Positions 53,878-64,000 of a stretch of 64,000 nucleotides of DNA are shown here, piece by piece. Origin of the DNA: Lathyrus oleraceus (taxonomy: Eukaryota > Streptophyta > Magnoliopsida > Fabales > Fabaceae). A program made the position numbers and the translations under genes. The stretch is taken from the NCBI RefSeq assembly GCF_024323335.1, contig NC_066584.1:429140319-429204318 (forward strand). The letters are read 5' to 3'. The notes under the pieces were generated by a model. That model ran no database searches. It saw only the letters and a program-made list of their open reading frames with translations, and was not told the DNA's origin. Position 1 is the stretch's first letter. Each line of letters opens with the position of its first letter.

Positions 53878-55377
53878 CTAAGGCATAGGGTTGTTTACGA
53901 CGTTGGGCACTGGAGCGAAGTTGATCGCCTTGGCATCGATCAAATCTTGGACCTTGTGCTGGAGAGCCCGACACTTCTCAGTATGATGCCCTGGTGCCCC
54001 AGAGTGAAAGTCACAACGGACGTTGGCGTCGTACCCAGGAGGCAATACTGTAGGTGGAGCCATTGTACGCAACTCAACCATCCCCAACCTGAGTAGTTCG
54101 GGCAGCAGTTCGGCGTACGACATGGGTAGCGAATCAAAACGTCGATCAGGCATCCTTTGTCTGGGCTGATACGGACGTTGCTGTTGTTGTTGTTGTTGCG
54201 ATTGTTGAACTCTTTGTTGTTGTTGCTGACGAGGTTGAGGTGCCGGAATGGTTACTACAGCAGCTTGACGGTATTCACTTCTGTTCTGATCTCTGCGGTG
54301 TTGAACAGCATTAGTTTCACCCTCTCTTCGACGAGGTGCCCCAGCAAATGGCTTCTTAGAAGAAGAGGAACCAGCATCTTGAATCTTCCCAGTTTTAATC
54401 AAGCTCTCAGTCCTCTCTCCACAAATGACAACATCAGAAAAACTACCGAATGGGCAGCTCCCCATCCGGTCCATAAACACACCTTGAAGAGTACCGATAA
54501 ACATATCTGTCAACTCCCTCTCTAGCATAGGGGGTTGAACTCTAGCAGCCAGTTCACGCCACCTCTGGGCGTACTCCTTGAAGCTCTCTCCGGATTTCTG
54601 ACATAGACTCTGCAGCTGAGTCCGGCTAGGCGCCATGTCCATGTTATGTTTATATTGCCTCAAGAAGGCCTCACCCAGATCCCTCCAGCATCGGATCGAA
54701 TCTCTCTTTAATTCCATGTACCAGTCCAAAGAAGCCCCAGATAGACTATCTTGGAAAAAATACATCCACATCTTTTCATCATCGGTATACGTAGAGATCT
54801 TTCGATAATAAGCCTGCACATGGGTGCGAGGGCAAGAAGTACCGTTGTATTTGTCGAAGGACGGTGCTTTGAACTTGTGAGGGATTCTCAAACCTTCAAC
54901 CAATCCCATATTAGTAACATCAAAACCGAGATAATTTTGACATTCCATAGCACGGATCTTCTCAGCAAGAGCCTCAACTTTGCGGTCTCTCTCACCAACC
55001 CTTCCCAGAACGTCTTCGTCTTCACTGAGCAGAGAGAACATATCCTCTTGTCTGTCAACAATCGGAGCAGGATTACGGGCCGGGGCACGGACTGCTCTGG
55101 CATTAGCGGCATCTGGAACAATAGGTTGACCGTTGATTCGAATACCCCCCAACTCATCACCGACAGCATAGTTGTTGATGGGTACAGCAGCAGCAACATT
55201 GTTGTCATTAACCGGGCCTCCCTCTGGCGGAGCATGGTTGACCGGTGGATTTGCAGCCTCTTGTCTCTGAACCATGGCTCGAAGTTCTTCTTGACCTTGT
55301 GCAACCCCTTGCATCATATTCATAAACTGGGCCATGTTAGCCTTCATCTCAGCCAACTCAGCTTGAACTTGATCCAT
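53878..55377 (-). CDS. Ogre gag (element D)
   Basis: A 499-codon frame beginning MDQVQAELAEMKANMAQFMN with a coiled-coil-like start. The gag core is recognisable as MWMYFFQDSLSGASLDWYME, SFKEYAQRWRELAARVQPPM and ELTDMFIGTLQGVFMDRMG, followed by a long Gln/Arg-rich region (QPRQQQQQRVQQSQQQQQQQ) and a zinc-finger-like CDFHSGAPGHHTEKC. It ends NNPMP at TAG 53878-53880, and the same phase continues into protease. The start at 55377 is supported by the match in length and sequence to gag of E. Role: particle formation and RNA packaging. Confidence 0.88.
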   Translation of the reverse strand: MDQVQAELAEMKANMAQFMNMMQGVAQGQEELRAMVQRQEAANPPVNHAPPEGGPVNDNNVAAAVPINNYAVGDELGGIRINGQPIVPDAANARAVRAPARNPAPIVDRQEDMFSLLSEDEDVLGRVGERDRKVEALAEKIRAMECQNYLGFDVTNMGLVEGLRIPHKFKAPSFDKYNGTSCPRTHVQAYYRKISTYTDDEKMWMYFFQDSLSGASLDWYMELKRDSIRCWRDLGEAFLRQYKHNMDMAPSRTQLQSLCQKSGESFKEYAQRWRELAARVQPPMLERELTDMFIGTLQGVFMDRMGSCPFGSFSDVVICGERTESLIKTGKIQDAGSSSSKKPFAGAPRRREGETNAVQHRRDQNRSEYRQAAVVTIPAPQPRQQQQQRVQQSQQQQQQQRPYQPRQRMPDRRFDSLPMSYAELLPELLRLGMVELRTMAPPTVLPPGYDANVRCDFHSGAPGHHTEKCRALQHKVQDLIDAKAINFAPVPNVVNNPMP

Positions 55378-55787
55378 ACCTCTCTGTTGATTCAGTCTTG
55401 TTGAGTAGCGGTGCGGACGTTGATCAGCTATCCTGCCTAAACAGGAACCAAGAGTGAGAAGTCACGACCAAGAGCACCTGTTATGCAAAATGATATGAGT
55501 ATGGTGCTAATGATGCGTATGATGCACATGATATGTTCATTTCTCAGGCATTCAAAGAGCCTGAGTCATCCTCAAAAGATGGCAACCTGCAGCAAGAACA
55601 ACACAGAAGCGCAGAAACAACATACACAAGAGTGATGAGTACAAGGTGAAACCAAAAACCTCATCTATATGAGCAACAAGATCATACAACAAGGTCGACA
55701 AAGAAGATCCAAACAAACGGAGTACAACAATGAATCCCATCCAACAAGCCTGGAGGTGATTCTCAACATACATATCAAAGATACAAG
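55378..55787 (-). other. Spacer between ORF1 and gag, element D
   Basis: 410 bases without a convincing frame. It carries several TGATGCAAATGATATG-like words (55485-55535) resembling the leader sequence. It may hold a ribosome re-entry or splice function for gag, which nothing here proves. Confidence 0.4.
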
Positions 55788-57476
55788 CTAAGGCAAACGG
55801 CCTCCCGGAATGAGAGTCTTCAAGTACTGACACTGGTCTATCAACAGGTCACATTCTGAACATTCTGGCAAAAGAGTGATCTTCTCCTTCAGTTGTCGTC
55901 TAAGCTCTACCACTTCTCCTCCAAGGCGGTTCTCTGATGTCTGTCTCAAGTCTACTTCCTTCTTCAACTGGATGTCTTTATCTCTGAGTTGCTTCTCCAA
56001 GTCTCTGATCTTCTTCTGATAACTGGCCTCAACCCTCTGCAACCTCAAGCACTCCCGGTGTTCTGCGTCTAACATGCTCTCCATCTCCTCGTAGGATCTC
56101 TTCTTGCTTCTCAGTCTGCTAGCATCTTCTTCTCGCACTCCTCTGAGTTGATGAGCCAAGTTCAACCTATCAGCTTTGGCTTTGTACAGCTCCATCTGGG
56201 TATCTTGCTCCTTCCCTCTCAAACGGCGATTCTCCATCAGGGCTTGCTTGTAGTGCTCCGCAGGCACACTCTCAGCAAAGATCAAAGGTGGTTGCTCCTG
56301 CAACGGCTCCATCCTATCATAGGGTAACAACAAAGCTTCTACTCTCTCCTTGACCCAATCAGTGTAATCGGGCATAGCAACGGCAAACTTCTTCCCTAAG
56401 ACAGATCCATCCTTCACACCAATAGACTTCCAAGCTCTCCCTATCTGCTCCAATCTGGCCGGGTCACTCTGCTTCTCAAAATACACACTTTCAGCTACCT
56501 CAGCCTCAAGTGGTCTTCCTTTCATCACAAACCCCAACTGGCGAAGAGAAAGAACCGGGTTGTAATTGATGCAACCCCTAGTCCCTACGAGTGGCACATT
56601 ACGGAATCCTCCACAGCTCATAATGACGTTACGCACATCCATCCGGTAAGATTGCCATCTGATATCATAGGAGGTAAGAGACATAACCCTCTGAGTCCAC
56701 TTATGCGTGCTCTGAGCATCCACAAAAGGTCCACTGACTGGCAGAAGAGACAAGAACCATCTGAGCAAAAGCGGGAGACAACACCTGATAGCCCCACCCT
56801 TACCATGCCTACTGTGAATAGCATAGTAAGTGTCAGCTAATAGAGTAGGAACTGGATTTCCTCCAATGAAAATACTGACTGCAGCATAGTCAACAAAATT
56901 TGGCATACTCGGAAACAAGACGATCCCATAGATCATGACGGCCAACTGAGCATGAAAGGCTTCCCAACTTCCCTTCTCCGCTTCTTCTCTAGCTACCCTC
57001 AACAGAAACTTCAAAGGCAATCCTACAACATCCCCACTGGACTTCCAACTATCACTGACTTCCTTGATACCCAAATGGAGAGCTCTGGCAACAACTCTGA
57101 AATCAACCTCCTTGGGCACATCCAAGAAAGGAACCTGATACCGGACCGGGACACTCAGCAGAATGGAGTACTCCTCAAGAGTAGGCGCCAACTGATAATC
57201 TTGAAAGGTGAAACAATGAAGCTCTGGGTCGTAGAACTGTAGAAGAGTCTGCAACGGCACCGGATCGACTACCATCTTCAACAGTGTCAGAATATCTCCA
57301 TACTGGTCAACAAACCCCTTTTGGTTACCACTGGTCATAAGGTTGCTCAACTCAATCAGAGACGTCAAAGGTTCACGGTGAAAGCTGTAGGAACAAGTCT
57401 TCCGCTTCAACTCTGGGACTGTTGCCATCTCTATCAGTGAACCAGCTCTGGAATGTACCTGAGAAATGATATGCAT
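55788..57476 (-). CDS. Ogre ORF1 protein with long coiled coil (element D)
   Basis: A 562-codon frame. MATVPELKRKT at 57428 is a more likely start than the Met at 57476, by comparison with ORF1 of E. Shared landmarks: YDPELHCFTFQDYQLAPTLE, VMIYGIVLFPSMPNFVDYAA, NVPLVGTRGCINYNPVLSLR, and a long C-terminal coiled coil (about residues 410-540) rich in Glu, Arg and Leu (DLEKQLRDKDIQLKKEVDL). ORF1 of E is about 110 residues shorter because most of the coiled coil is absent. The protein is of the plant mobile-domain/DUF7745 kind and its role in Ogre is unknown. The frame is intact. Confidence 0.85.
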   Translation of the reverse strand: MHIISQVHSRAGSLIEMATVPELKRKTCSYSFHREPLTSLIELSNLMTSGNQKGFVDQYGDILTLLKMVVDPVPLQTLLQFYDPELHCFTFQDYQLAPTLEEYSILLSVPVRYQVPFLDVPKEVDFRVVARALHLGIKEVSDSWKSSGDVVGLPLKFLLRVAREEAEKGSWEAFHAQLAVMIYGIVLFPSMPNFVDYAAVSIFIGGNPVPTLLADTYYAIHSRHGKGGAIRCCLPLLLRWFLSLLPVSGPFVDAQSTHKWTQRVMSLTSYDIRWQSYRMDVRNVIMSCGGFRNVPLVGTRGCINYNPVLSLRQLGFVMKGRPLEAEVAESVYFEKQSDPARLEQIGRAWKSIGVKDGSVLGKKFAVAMPDYTDWVKERVEALLLPYDRMEPLQEQPPLIFAESVPAEHYKQALMENRRLRGKEQDTQMELYKAKADRLNLAHQLRGVREEDASRLRSKKRSYEEMESMLDAEHRECLRLQRVEASYQKKIRDLEKQLRDKDIQLKKEVDLRQTSENRLGGEVVELRRQLKEKITLLPECSECDLLIDQCQYLKTLIPGGRLP

Positions 57477-57824
57477 GCAGGGGTTAGTTTTTTTCTTTTC
57501 TTTTCTTTTTTTTTTCCCCTCTTTTTTTTTTGTATCTTTTTATTGCGTTTCTTTTGAAAAATAAATATGCTATGATGCAAATGATGCAGACACGACTGGT
57601 TGGCTGCGTCTCTCAGAACACAGGATCAAAGCTTCGGCTTGAACTCGGAACCACAAATTCATCTGAAACCCAAAGTCATCTGAGACCCCAAAATTCTGAA
57701 CCAATAGTCACCAACAGGATCACAAGTCACCAACAAGTCACCAACGAGTCACCAACTGTACCTGTAATAATGATCATTCCCTCCCCACTCACGGGTGTCA
57801 TCTAGGCCAGGGTAAGGTCGAGAG
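57477..57824 (-). other. Leader of element D with unrecognisable primer site
   Basis: Contains a long pyrimidine tract (57486-57530) and GTCACCAAC repeats (57706-57755). A tRNA-Arg primer site like that of E (TCCCCAGCAGAGTCGCCA on the plus strand) is not present. LTR identity with the left copy begins only at 57825. Confidence 0.65.
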
Positions 57825-60800
57825 ACCGGCGGGAAAAAAAGAACAACAGAGCCGCCACCGTGCGTTATTTATCCCAAAAGAGGGAAAGGAAACGCTCGAA
57901 GTAAACCTAGGAAAGAACATGGTCTCGCGACCAAAGAGAATGGGTTCGGGAGTCGGTTATGCGAAGGGAAGGTATTAGCACCCCTACGCATCCATCGTAC
58001 TCGACGGGATCCACGCACAAATAGAAAGGAAAATGGTTGCTAAAACACTGCTCACACACACACACTGGCTGAAGGAGACAAAAGAAACTGACTGAAACTG
58101 ACTCGGCAGGATATCGCATCCTGGGCCTACTTAGTCTATCAGGCATAGACATCAGAGTCGAAGTAGTTCGGACTGGGGAAACGACATATGCTCGCTAGGA
58201 TATCGCATCCTATGCATACGTATCTTCTCGGACGAGAGAAGAATCAGAGCATTCGTAGCTCGGCTGACACGCACACAAACAAACGCAGGCAAAGGCAAAC
58301 GTGGAGCCCGAATGCCAATCACTGGACTTACATCAGCATCCGAACCAAAACACACACAAAAGGGAAAACGTGGAGCCTGAATGCCAATCGCTGGGCTTAC
58401 ATCAGCATCCGAACCAAACACACGCACATTGGAACCCAAATGCCACTCGATGGACTTACATCAGCTTCCAAGCACACAACAAGACAACAAGTTAATAGGG
58501 AGTCGGGGACTCGAGCCTATAACTGTCAAACACACACTCAAACAAACAGACAACAAATTGCTAAGGAGTCAGGCACTCGAGCCTAGCAACTGTCAAACAA
58601 CACACACAAAAAAGAAAAAGGGCGCCCGGAGAGATCAGCTCAATCTCCTGCCTACATACTTCATCTGGTATGAAGATCAGGGCGATGTAGTTCCCCTACG
58701 GAGGGACACAGGACTAGCCTAACCAGATAACAGAGGGAGACACAACTAGGGAGACTACGACTCGAGCCTAGATGTTATCATGCAAAATCATCCCTAAGTT
58801 AAGGTTTCTAGCTAACTGGCACAGGGAGCCAGCCTATCCTAGACATGACTTGCACAGGAAGCAAGCCACACACACACTTAACTTGCACAGGAAGCAAGCC
58901 AAGCACCACCTATCTTGCACAGGAAGCAAGTCAAACAAACATACAAGCACAGATAGCACACACTATACACAAGCAAGTGGCTCAAACAAGGGTTAGGTTT
59001 TAGTCGAGGGGTCATATCAACCTCAACAAACAAACCTCTGGAACTGGGTGAATGTGCTCTTAACCTTGCCATTGAGGGGCTAAGGTGAAGCAGATGAAAG
59101 GTGAGTGAAGATAAGACTTCACAGCTCTTATCCCTGGCCTGGGAGAGCTTAAGACAAGAATGTGTGGGTTCAGAAAGTGGGAACCCTTCTACACATTTGA
59201 AACTGACTCAACTGTACAATTGTACAAGATCTTGGGTTTGTATCTACAATGCATCAACACAGTGGTGTGAGCAAAACAGATGACACACAGAATAGCAGGG
59301 GATAGATTGCATATCCCTTGGGTTCTGCCAATTGCCTCTTCACTTAGGAGGTCTTTGACTCTATGCAAGGACAAAATTAAACATCCACAAACATTGCCTC
59401 TTAAGGAGGACTTCAGACAGTCGCCTGGCCAAGTAACAGACCAGGTCTTCCAGACTACATGAAGTTAGGAAGTTATACCTCAATGCAAATTGCTCTTAAG
59501 CAAAGCAAAGCAAAGTTCACAAGGAACTAAAAGCAACTAAAGTACCTGAAATCAGTCAAGCACAGTTAGTATACAAGTCAAAGTTAAATCAAAATGAAGC
59601 AGATATCAACCAGTCAACACAAGCAAGTGGATATGCAAGGCACAAGGCTCAAGGCATGTGAGTCAAGCCACCTACAAAACAAACAAGTTAATCAATGATA
59701 TTCAAGCAAGCTCAATCAAAAAGAATTGGTCTCATTGGTCATTGGATGGTCAACCTGAAAACATGAGCTCAAAGGTGAGTAACAGGACCACTAGGACAAG
59801 CCTAGGGTCAAAAGAGAATGAAAAAGTTAAAACAGCAAATGGTAAGCATCCAAATTCATGTTCGAACAATCAAGAAACAAAACCAATTGGGTTCACATTC
59901 ATATCATGCATCATCATCAATTCATAAGCAAAAGAAGTCAAAGCATGGCATTTAGAAGCTCATAGAAGTCAACAGCAAGACTTGCATCAAAAGCAAACTA
60001 AAACATTTCCAAAAATCACCAAATAAATCATGATCAATCACAACCCACAGCATGGTAAGCATGTAAAATTTCATCTCATTTGGACAAGTGGAAGGCAGTC
60101 AATGAAAATCAGAAAGTCAAAGCAATTTTGAACATGCTCAAAGAAGTCAACCAAACATGCATCAACTTGAAAAATTCATAAATCAGGAATGGCATATGAT
60201 AAATGAATGGGACTAAAACCATGGCAAAGATGAGGATGTCTAGTTATCTCATGTAAAATGTCATGTCCATCCAATAAAGTATGAGAATTTCACAAATGAA
60301 ATGGGAACATGTGTCACACAAAGTCAACATTTGACTAGACAGGGGAGAAAATCTCAAACAATTAGGAAATGCCACAAATAATTCCAAGAAAATTCACATG
60401 TAAACTAGACATACAAGAGTAGGTTCATGCAAAAAATCAGATCAATTGGAGGTCAAGAAGCATGGATACAAAAATCATGAAGTTGCACATCAATGGTGTG
60501 ACACAAATTGTCACACCCTAATTCAAAAAATCATAACTCACAAACCAGCAATGATAAATTCACAAACTCTACACCAAAATCACCATGAGTGTGTCTAGTT
60601 TAAGCACAGAAAATTTGGGAGCCACTGGATAAAGTATCATCATTTCACAAATGTTTTGGCAAAGTGTACAAAATATGCATACATGTCACAAACCCTCATG
60701 CCAATTAAAAACCATTGATCACAAAATTCTGGAAAACTCATGATAAAAAACTAGAGATCCATATGAACACAATGCAAAAATTCCCACTGGATTTGGATTT

Positions 60801-62757
60801 GAAATGAATAAAATATGAATTTTGCAAGATTGATGATCAAAGTGAAATAAAATGAAGAAATAAAATGAATTGATTTAAAATTAAAACGTGGAATGGCAGT
60901 TTGGTAATAATGCATTCATTAAGTGGAACGCAGCGTTCCAACTTAATGCTGTGTCAGCCGGCTATTGGCTACATGGGCCAGAAACTAGTGAAGCCATGCA
61001 ACACGCGGTTTGAAGGATCAAAAACACTCCTGGGTTCGAAAGTTTAGGGTTTATGCCAGGCTCAAAGTGTTCATCACGAAAAATTTCCAGCAAGAACAAA
61101 TGGTGGCCAAAATCAAAAAGCAATATATCAATGTGTTCACCTCATCATGTACATTAATAATCCCACAACCATTAACATTGATTCGAGCTATTAAGAGAAA
61201 ACCAAGCAAAACATTATTCAAGCGTCAAACTTCATTTCAGCATAACTCCATAAATACATAGCCATTTCATGTGATTTAAACTTCAGAATGATCAGCACAA
61301 CAAGCTCTACACAAAGCATGGCATGATTTAGAGAAAAGAGAGATTCGAAAATTTACTTGTTCTTGAAGTAGTTTGTGAAACAGCAATGATTTGAAGGCTT
61401 TGGCTTGAAACAGGTGCTTTAACAACTCCCAGGAGGTGAATGGTGAAGCTGTTTTGGCTCAATGATGCTTGAAGTGGAGGAACACGAATGCTGCCATGGA
61501 AATTACTTTGAAAAAACCAGTTGCTCTAAAGCTGCTTACAGATGTGAAAATGAAGTTGCAATCAGTTCAAAATGATGCTTGGATGATGAAACCAACAAAG
61601 CTTGCTCGGGTTATTTGGAGTTTTTTGCAGATTTTGGAAAATGCAAAGCAAGATGAATTTTAGAGAATGAGTGAAGTTCTGTGTTTTGGAGGCTGCAACT
61701 AGGGTTGCTTCTTGCAGAAAATGATCTCTAAATACTCTGTTTGATAGTACCAAGCATGGTCCATGAAATGGTGGGATAGATTTGGTGAGAAATGTACTTT
61801 TTTTCCAAGTTTCAAGCAAGTTGGTATGGGCTATGTACTTGCACGAATTTGACTTTGCAACATGACCAAAACCACATTTCTGAACTATTCCCAATGGCCA
61901 AAATGATGGAAAAGGTTTATTTTAAAAAGTCAAAATTTCACTCACTTGAAATTAATTAAGGCAAGTCCAAAAATGCCATTTTGATTGGTGAAGTTTTGGT
62001 ACATGAAAGTTACATTTTTGGAAAGAGGGGATCAAATGTGACTTGTAGGAAAAAACCCCACCCAAATTGGCCAAATGGTTTGAGAGATATGGCCTTTTGA
62101 AGTTCAAGATTTTCTGAAAATGATTTGATCATAACTTGCCAACCATACATGGGAATTGAGTGTTCTTGGACTTTTTGGAAATGGGAGAACAAGATCTTCA
62201 ACTTTCATGTTGGGAAAAAATTCATTTGAAGCTTGTATCATGATGTAAGTTTGAGGATCAAGACTTTCCATTTTTGGCAGGTTTTAATTACAGGTCCAGT
62301 TTCCATTTTTGGAAATTTCTGATCTGGCTTCAAATTCTTCCATGATGGTGTTTGACATGATACATGAGGCCTATTTGGACATGAATAAGCTCTCTCAAAC
62401 CAATTTCCATCATCAAATCACTGATTAAATGGACAGTTGACCAACAGTTGACTTTTAGGGTTTCTGACTGATTGTGCATTGACTGATGACTTCTGAACAT
62501 CCAATCCTTGACCAAAACACTTCAAATGGATCCCCAAGTCATGTGAACATGTTGGACCAACCCTAGGGCCTTGGCTCCTTGAGAATTGTGTTTGCTTGCT
62601 TGACTGACTGATCTCCTTACCAGTTTGACCTAATCCTCTTGATTGGCTTGCACTTGAGGCAAAGGGGACAATGCAACGTTATGCAGTGGACCATGTTATG
62701 CTATGTCCTAATATGAAAATGTATGTATAATGATAGGTGCAAATTTGAGGTGCTACA
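57825..62757 (-). repeat. 5' LTR of element D (~4933 bp, inner end altered)
   Basis: Matches 41026-45946. The terminal 18 bases of the left LTR (TGTCGCATTACGCGAAAA) are not found here; instead the sequence reads GGTCGAGAG before ACCGGCGGG. A 13-14 base duplication (AAATAAAATGAAG) distinguishes it near 60850. The outer end at 62757 is followed by the AGCAC duplication. Confidence 0.85.
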
Positions 62758-62762
62758 AGCAC

Positions 62763-63474
62763 AAACAGCAATATCTCAGCAATCACAACAGTGTTAACCG
62801 GTTAACACCCTGGGTTAACCGGTTAACGCAGACAAAACAGCAATTTTACACAATACAACACAGTGTTAACCGGTTAACACCCTGGGTTAACCGGTTAACG
62901 CAAGACAGAAAGCTGTTCCTGCGCTAACACAAGGCAGAATGCAGAATTCTCCGCATTTTCCGCCGTTGGAGGACTTCCGGACCTCCGATTCCAATTCCGT
63001 AAAAAGCTATACGTTCGGGAAAAACACGACTCACACAATACCGATTCAATTACAGTTTTAACACAGCTTATCCAACATAATTTTCAGCATTCATAATCCC
63101 AATTAGGGTCAATTCAACGGTTTATCACTACCCATTACATGCTAACCCATAATACCAATTAAACGACGATAAACCCCCTTTACCTGAGTTAATCCGGCAA
63201 TCTCTAAGCTCCAAGCTTTTCTCTTCTCCAATCTTCTTCCTCTTGCTCTGCCTCTTTGCCCTTTCTCCACTTCCTCAATCGCTTCTCTGTTTCACGTGAA
63301 AACTTTCTTTTCCAAATGAGACTCTTTTTCCTTATTTCCAACTTATATATTTTCCAATAATTATTATTTCAATAATAATAATAATCCAATAATATTCCAA
63401 ATTATTTAATTAAATTAATAAATATAATATTAACTTAAATTAAATAATTATCTTATTTTTATCGGGGTGTTACA
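62763..63474 (-). repeat. 5' LTR of element C, part 2
   Basis: Resumes the LTR broken at 41007 with the third and fourth palindrome pairs and runs to GGGTGTTACA. It is followed by the AAAGT target duplication (63475-63479). Confidence 0.9.
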
Positions 63475-63479
63475 AAAGT

Positions 63480-63909
63480 GGTGAACTCTCCTCTAAGGCT
63501 AGAAACTTATGTCTGTAAGGCTTTGATATCAGCAGTATATCGGTAGGAGGAGTGACATGAGCAACAGTAGTAAATGAAGCAGCATCAGAGAGAGAACATC
63601 AAAGTTATCATAAATTTGAGGTGTTCCAGGTGGAGAGGGTGATTCATTTTGACCTTCTAAGTTATAAAGTCAATTGTATTGGTTGTGCACACTCGTGCAT
63701 TCATGGTTTGGCAAAGTAAAAGGTGGTACTACCTCATTGTTAATCAGAAATTCAAACTCATCAGGACCTAAGTTTCTTATGATATCGCGGTTAAAATAGA
63801 AGTGAAGGTTCATAGGTCGGATTCCTCCTAGAGGATTGATTCTAGTAAGAGGGTATCTAAGACCTACAACATCGACAATCATAATTACTAGGACTCCTAC
63901 AATGATAGG
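63480..63909 (-). pseudogene. Middle part of ORFa of element B
   Basis: On the minus strand: MIVDVVGLRYPLTRINPLGG, then IRPMNLHFYFNRDIIRNLGP and LINNEVVPPFTLPNHECTSV, the same order as ORFa of element A (GLVTMIVDAIGLRRPL, LINNEVVQLFTLPNHERTSV). It continues less clearly towards 63480 and picks up again at 21119. It is cut at 63909 by another C-family LTR. Dead. Confidence 0.75.
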
Positions 63910-64000
63910 TGTAACACCCTTCTAAAATACCCCAAATATTTAATTAAAATAACAACAACAAATATCAGAGTAATTATGCACCAAGGGTGTCACACAACAC
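63910..64000. repeat. Start of a second C-family LTR
   Basis: TGTAACACCCTTCTAAAATA begins at 63910 and matches the LTR of C with several differences (AACAACAAATATCAG, TTATGCACCAAGG). It is cut by the window end, so solo LTR or full element cannot be told. The last five bases before it are ATAGG. Confidence 0.8.

Larger units (their letters stand above)
41008..62757 (-). mobile_element. Element D: Ogre-type retrotransposon with all domains (21.75 kb)
   Basis: It is flanked by AGCAC on both sides (41003-41007 and 62758-62762) and bounded by TGTCGCATTACG on the left and GAGGTGCTACA on the right. LTRs are about 4.93 kb. On the minus strand the order is 5' LTR, leader, ORF1, gag, protease, intron, RT, RNase H, integrase, a 3' UTR with repeats and hairpins, purine tract, 3' LTR. 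The element sits inside the palindrome array of the 5' LTR of C. Two in-frame TAG codons and an altered primer region make this copy unlikely to be active. Confidence 0.92.
21120..63474 (-). mobile_element. Element C: Tekay-type chromovirus with two nested insertions
   Basis: The element is bounded by TGTAACACC and GTGTTACA and flanked on both sides by AAAGT (21115-21119 and 63475-63479). Without the nested elements it would be about 8.2 kb: two 2019-base LTRs and a 4133-base interior. The interior has a tRNA-iMet primer site, a single gag-pol frame with a C-terminal chromodomain, and a purine tract. Both LTRs have the same length once the insertions are removed, and I noticed only four substitutions between them. 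It inserted into ORFa of element B. Confidence 0.9.

Noticed and set aside
54157..54525. Leu-rich plus-strand ORF
   Set aside because: Antisense to the Gln repeat of gag in element D (CAG/CAA read as CTG/TTG).
57796..57802. TGTCATC as the true inner end of the right LTR of D
   Set aside because: It resembles the TGTC terminus, but the following bases do not match the left LTR until 57825 and no primer site precedes it.

Overview
The window is nuclear DNA of a flowering plant. It contains no ordinary host gene that I can support. The repeat families point to a large-genome legume, most likely tribe Fabeae (pea, vetch, faba bean or lentil relatives): two Ogre-type Ty3/gypsy elements with an extra 5' ORF and a tRNA-Arg primer site, two Athila-type element ends, and a Tekay-type chromovirus. 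Species cannot be fixed from sequence alone.

Layout. 1-7255: about 2.5 copies of a 2.8-kb tandem unit. Each unit carries a two-exon reading frame with a B3-like DNA-binding domain and a CACTAC terminus followed by TATGGCGGTT hairpins. 7256-13622: the 3' part of an Athila-type element (A, plus strand), with two envelope-position ORFs, both decayed, then polypurine tract and LTR. 13623-16394: a broken Helitron Rep gene on the minus strand. From 16395 rightwards: a second Athila-type element (B, minus strand) whose LTR abuts the Helitron.

Element B is interrupted by a 42-kb nested insertion with clear target duplications. Element C (Tekay, 21120-63474, TSD AAAGT) lies inside an ORF of B. Element E (Ogre, 21514-33937, TSD ATAAG) lies inside the 3' LTR of C. 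Element D (Ogre, 41008-62757, TSD AGCAC) lies inside the 5' LTR of C. B resumes at 63480 and is hit again by another C-family LTR at 63910.

Coding state. C keeps one open gag-pol frame but has lost the integrase catalytic core by an in-frame deletion. E has almost identical LTRs but lacks protease, RT core, RNase H and half of integrase. D keeps every domain, interrupted by two in-frame TAG codons and one predicted intron whose donor overlaps the gag-pro stop codon; its primer site is not recognisable.

The most unusual signal is structural. The non-coding parts of D and E are built from short hairpins whose stems change in a paired, base-pair-preserving way while loops or flanks stay constant. 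The best case is a four-hairpin block just downstream of integrase, found at the same place in D (48115-48330) and E (26735-26920). The E 3' region adds dozens of hairpins with an 8-nt loop close to GTACACTA and at least six different stems. Family-specific palindrome arrays also occur in the LTRs of A, B, C and E, and in A and B the same palindrome recurs upstream of the second ORF. All of this was read by eye; no alignment or folding program was run.
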